Assembly: GCF_900103845.1 (NCBI RefSeq)
Contig: NZ_FNIJ01000017.1
Coordinates: 79,364-143,363, forward strand
Direction of reading: 5' to 3'
From: Pseudomonas jinjuensis
GTDB taxonomy: Bacteria; Pseudomonadota; Gammaproteobacteria; Pseudomonadales; Pseudomonadaceae
Length of the DNA: 64,000 nt
Translations under genes and position numbers: made by a program
Shown here: in pieces, positions 62,120 through 64,000 of the stretch
Numbering within the stretch: the first letter of the stretch is position 1
Layout of the letters: every line of letters starts with the position of its first letter
The notes under the pieces: model-generated
Database searches by the model: none
What the model was told of the DNA's origin: nothing
Seen by the model: only the letters and a program-made list of their open reading frames with translations

Positions 62120-62827
62120 TCAGATCCCCGGGGCAGTGGCGGCACGGTTCAGTTCGGCGAGCGCCAGGCTGCGGTCGAACAGCGGCGCCAGGCTCTGGTC
62201 GTGGCTGACGAACAGCAGGCTGGCGCCGGCCTCGCGGCATTCGGCGAAGAGCAGCTGGAGGAAGGCTTCGCGGCTGTCGGCGTCCAGCGCCGAGGTCGGT
62301 TCGTCGGCGATCACCAGTTCCGGCTGGCCAATCAGCGCGCGGGCAGCGGCGACCCGCTGCTGCTGGCCGATCGACAGGCTGTCGGCGCGGCGTTCGACCA
62401 GTGCGGCGTCGCCCAGGCCGAGATGGCCGAGCAATGCCTGCGCGGCCTGCGCCACGCTGCCGTGGCGTGCCCTGGCCCGCTGCGCGCGGCTGCGCGAGAA
62501 GTGGCAGGGCAGCTCGACGTTCTCCCGCACCGAGAGGAACGGCAGCAGGTTGAACTGCTGGAAGATGTAGCCGGTGTGATCGACGCGGAAGTGATCGCGG
62601 CGCGCCGCGGAAAGCCGGGCGAGGTCCTCGCCGAGCAGGCGCACGCTGCCGCGCCGGGGCGTCTGCACGCCGCCGAGGAGGCCGAGCAGGGTGGTCTTGC
62701 CGCTGCCGGACGGGCCCTTGAGGAACAGGGTTTCGCCGCGCTGCAGGCGGAAGTGCGGAATGTCCAGCAGCTCCGCCTGGCCGGGCCAGGCGAAGCCGAG
62801 GTCGTCCAGTTCGATCAGCGCTCCCAT
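62120..62827 (-). CDS. ABC transporter ATPase (LolD/MacB type)
   Basis: An ATPase of 235 residues. Walker A is GPSGSGKTTLLGLLGG near residue 38, the signature is a variant LSIGQQQRVAAARAL, and Walker B is ELVIADEPTSALD. It pairs with the downstream FtsX-type permease. The start at 62827 (MGALIELDDLGFAW) is 5 bases after the DUF2796 stop. Confidence 0.9.
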   Translation of the reverse strand: MGALIELDDLGFAWPGQAELLDIPHFRLQRGETLFLKGPSGSGKTTLLGLLGGVQTPRRGSVRLLGEDLARLSAARRDHFRVDHTGYIFQQFNLLPFLSVRENVELPCHFSRSRAQRARARHGSVAQAAQALLGHLGLGDAALVERRADSLSIGQQQRVAAARALIGQPELVIADEPTSALDADSREAFLQLLFAECREAGASLLFVSHDQSLAPLFDRSLALAELNRAATAPGI

Positions 62828-62832
62828 GGATT

Positions 62833-63375
62833 TCAGAATTCCAGGGCGCTGGCGCTGGCGGTCAGCTCGCCGCCCTTCTGGCCCTGCGGACCGATCAGCT
62901 GCAACTGGATCTTCTGCATGCCGGGGAAGCGCTGGAACAGCGGCGCCAGGTCGACCCGGTCGATCGCCCCGGGGTTGGCGCAGGTCAGCTGGTAATGCGC
63001 GTGGATATCGGCGTGGTCGTGCTCGTCATGCTCATCGCTCTCCGCCGCGTCGCCGAACAGCGGGCTTTCCACCTCGACGTCGCCGACGCTGCACCCGGCC
63101 GCGGCGGGCAGGGCGATCAGCTCCAGCGGCTTGCCCAGCTGCGCCTTCGTCGTGGCGACGGTCTGTTTGTCCGCTGCGCTGCTGGCGGCGTGTTCGAAGC
63201 CGAGCAGGTTCATCGCCGGGCTTTCCAGCTCGAATTCCAGGGCGTTGCCTTCCAGCGCCGCGTTCAGCTGGGCGACCCCGTGCTCGTGCTTGCCGAGGCT
63301 GCCATGGGCATGTTCGTCGTGGGCATGGGCGAAGGACAGTGGCAGCAGGGCGAGGGTAAGCAGCAGGGGGCGCAT
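62833..63375 (-). CDS. DUF2796 (ZrgA-like) zinc-binding periplasmic protein
   Basis: A 180-residue protein of the DUF2796/ZrgA family. The signal peptide (about 1-20, LLTLALLPLSFAHA) precedes a His-rich start HDEHAHGSLGKHEHG; a second metal loop DEHDEHDHADIHAH lies near residues 125-140. The protein is likely to bind zinc in the periplasm and pass it to an importer. It is the first gene of the unit and lies 24 bases after a Zur-like operator. The start at 63375 (MRPLLLTLALL) is the one that gives a normal signal peptide. Confidence 0.88.
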   Translation of the reverse strand: MRPLLLTLALLPLSFAHAHDEHAHGSLGKHEHGVAQLNAALEGNALEFELESPAMNLLGFEHAASSAADKQTVATTKAQLGKPLELIALPAAAGCSVGDVEVESPLFGDAAESDEHDEHDHADIHAHYQLTCANPGAIDRVDLAPLFQRFPGMQKIQLQLIGPQGQKGGELTASASALEF

Positions 63376-63398
63376 GGTGGGCTCCGGCGGGTTCATGT

Positions 63399-63417
63399 TT
63401 TGTTACGTTATAACAAA
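63399..63417. promoter_or_regulatory. Zur-like operator of the DUF2796-ABC operon
   Basis: TTTGTTA-N5-TAACAAA is a perfect 7-bp inverted repeat with a TA-rich centre, the form of proteobacterial Zur boxes. It is 24 bases upstream of the DUF2796 start on the minus strand and in the divergent region with the 63504 gene. Confidence 0.75.
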
Positions 63418-63503
63418 TTGAGTGCTGCCGCCAAGATGTCCGCCTCGATTGGCGCTGGCGCCGAGGCGTGGGAGCATGCGTGGATCGTCGGAGGAGAACG
63501 GAA

Positions 63504-63839
63504 ATGCGAATTCGCGGAATGATCGGCGACTGGCCGGTGGACCTGACAGTGGAACTGGACGACGCGGACTGGGCGCGGCTGGCCGCGCGCGTGCAGGCGC
63601 CGGATCCAGCCGACGTGCCAACCGCGCCGCCGAGCCCGGCGGAACAGCTCTGGCTGGCCGCCCAGGACCTGCTGCGCCGCGCCGGCACCAGCGAGGGGCC
63701 GCAGCTGCTCAACGAACTGGAAGCGCTGGCCGGCAGCACCGGTGCGGCGAAAGGCCTGCTGGTGCGCCTGCGGCACAGCCCGAAGGTGAAGGTGGAGGTG
63801 CGGGAGGGGACCCAGGTGTTCCTCTGGGAGGAGGATTAG
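63504..63839 (+). CDS. Hypothetical protein, 111 residues
   Basis: A soluble, acidic protein with no recognised domain. The N-terminus MRIRGMIGDWPVDLTVELDDADW is followed by a helical middle and the C-terminus VEVREGTQVFLWEED. GGAGGAG lies 8 bases before the ATG, and codon use is like its neighbours. It is divergent from the zinc operon and shares its 128-base control region with the Zur-like operator. Confidence 0.75.
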   Translation: MRIRGMIGDWPVDLTVELDDADWARLAARVQAPDPADVPTAPPSPAEQLWLAAQDLLRRAGTSEGPQLLNELEALAGSTGAAKGLLVRLRHSPKVKVEVREGTQVFLWEED

Positions 63840-63880
63840 CCCGCCGGAACGTATCCCGGGACGCTCCCGCGTACGGAGAT

Positions 63881-64000
63881 GTCGCGGGCATGGCCCGCTC
63901 CTACGGCGCCATGGCCGCTCTTCGTAGGAGCCAGCTTGCTGGCGATCCATGGCTTCGACCGGCACTCCATCACCAGGGGAAACACCGGATCGCGAGCAAG
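63881..64000. repeat. Cluster of REP half-elements at the right edge
   Basis: A GTCGCGGGCATGGCCCGCTCCTAC arm (63881-63904), a GTAGGAGCCAGCTTGCTGGCGATCC arm (63923-63947) and GATCGCGAGCAAG at the end. At least two REP families are mixed; the last element runs out of the window. Confidence 0.75.

Overview
The window is a stretch of chromosome from a high-GC gammaproteobacterium, almost certainly a Pseudomonas of the P. aeruginosa lineage. Indicators are a P. aeruginosa-type azurin, an 82-residue Hfq, the amiB-mutL-miaA-hfq-hflX-hflKC-hisZ-purA gene order, an OprG/OmpW porin, and Pseudomonas-type intergenic palindromes. There is no phage, transposase, integrase or CRISPR array. Most genes are core; the accessory interest lies in regulation, repeats and one surface-appendage operon. 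No wholly new multi-gene system was found.

Left part (1-27.5 kb) is housekeeping. It runs from a partial queG on the minus strand to nnrD, tsaE, amiB, mutL, miaA, hfq, hflX, hflK, hflC, a small DUF2065 membrane protein, hisZ, purA and a chemoreceptor. A minus-strand tRNA-Leu(CAG) with its own promoter and a shared terminator follows. Then come rnr, rlmB, rpsF, rpsR, a membrane protein, rplI, dnaB, alr and a YgiQ-type radical SAM gene. A 13-copy heptamer tandem repeat sits directly in front of alr.

Middle part. After an MscS channel (27.6-28.5 kb) comes a complete type IV pilus minor-pilin operon (fimU-pilV-pilW-pilX-pilY1-pilE, 28.7-35.2 kb), with no fimT or pilY2 and with an unusual PilY1. 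It converges on a LOG-family gene, followed by azurin. From 36.6 to 49.5 kb lies a set of genes that fits lysine/pipecolate catabolism: a 2-oxoadipate dioxygenase-like gene, nadE, a LysR regulator, amaB, amaA, a five-gene branched-chain-type amino acid ABC transporter and an ornithine cyclodeaminase/mu-crystallin reductase. The transporter has a clear sigma-54 (-24/-12) promoter. Palindromic repeats of at least four families crowd this stretch.

Right part. A Nudix hydrolase, a DUF2333 protein, a second chemoreceptor, a small 42-residue ORF, a MocR/GntR regulator and ccoG (cbb3 oxidase assembly) end at 56.7 kb. A 556-base gap without a recognisable gene then leads to a sugar-nucleotide reductase/epimerase pair, a SirB2-like protein, an oprG-like porin with an ANR-like box, and an operon for zinc-related transport (DUF2796, ABC ATPase, FtsX/MacB permease, DUF3299) with a Zur-like operator. 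A short hypothetical gene closes the window. From memory of PAO1, the genes left of 56.7 kb mostly match the PA4900s and those right of it the PA4060s, so the gap may mark a rearrangement boundary.
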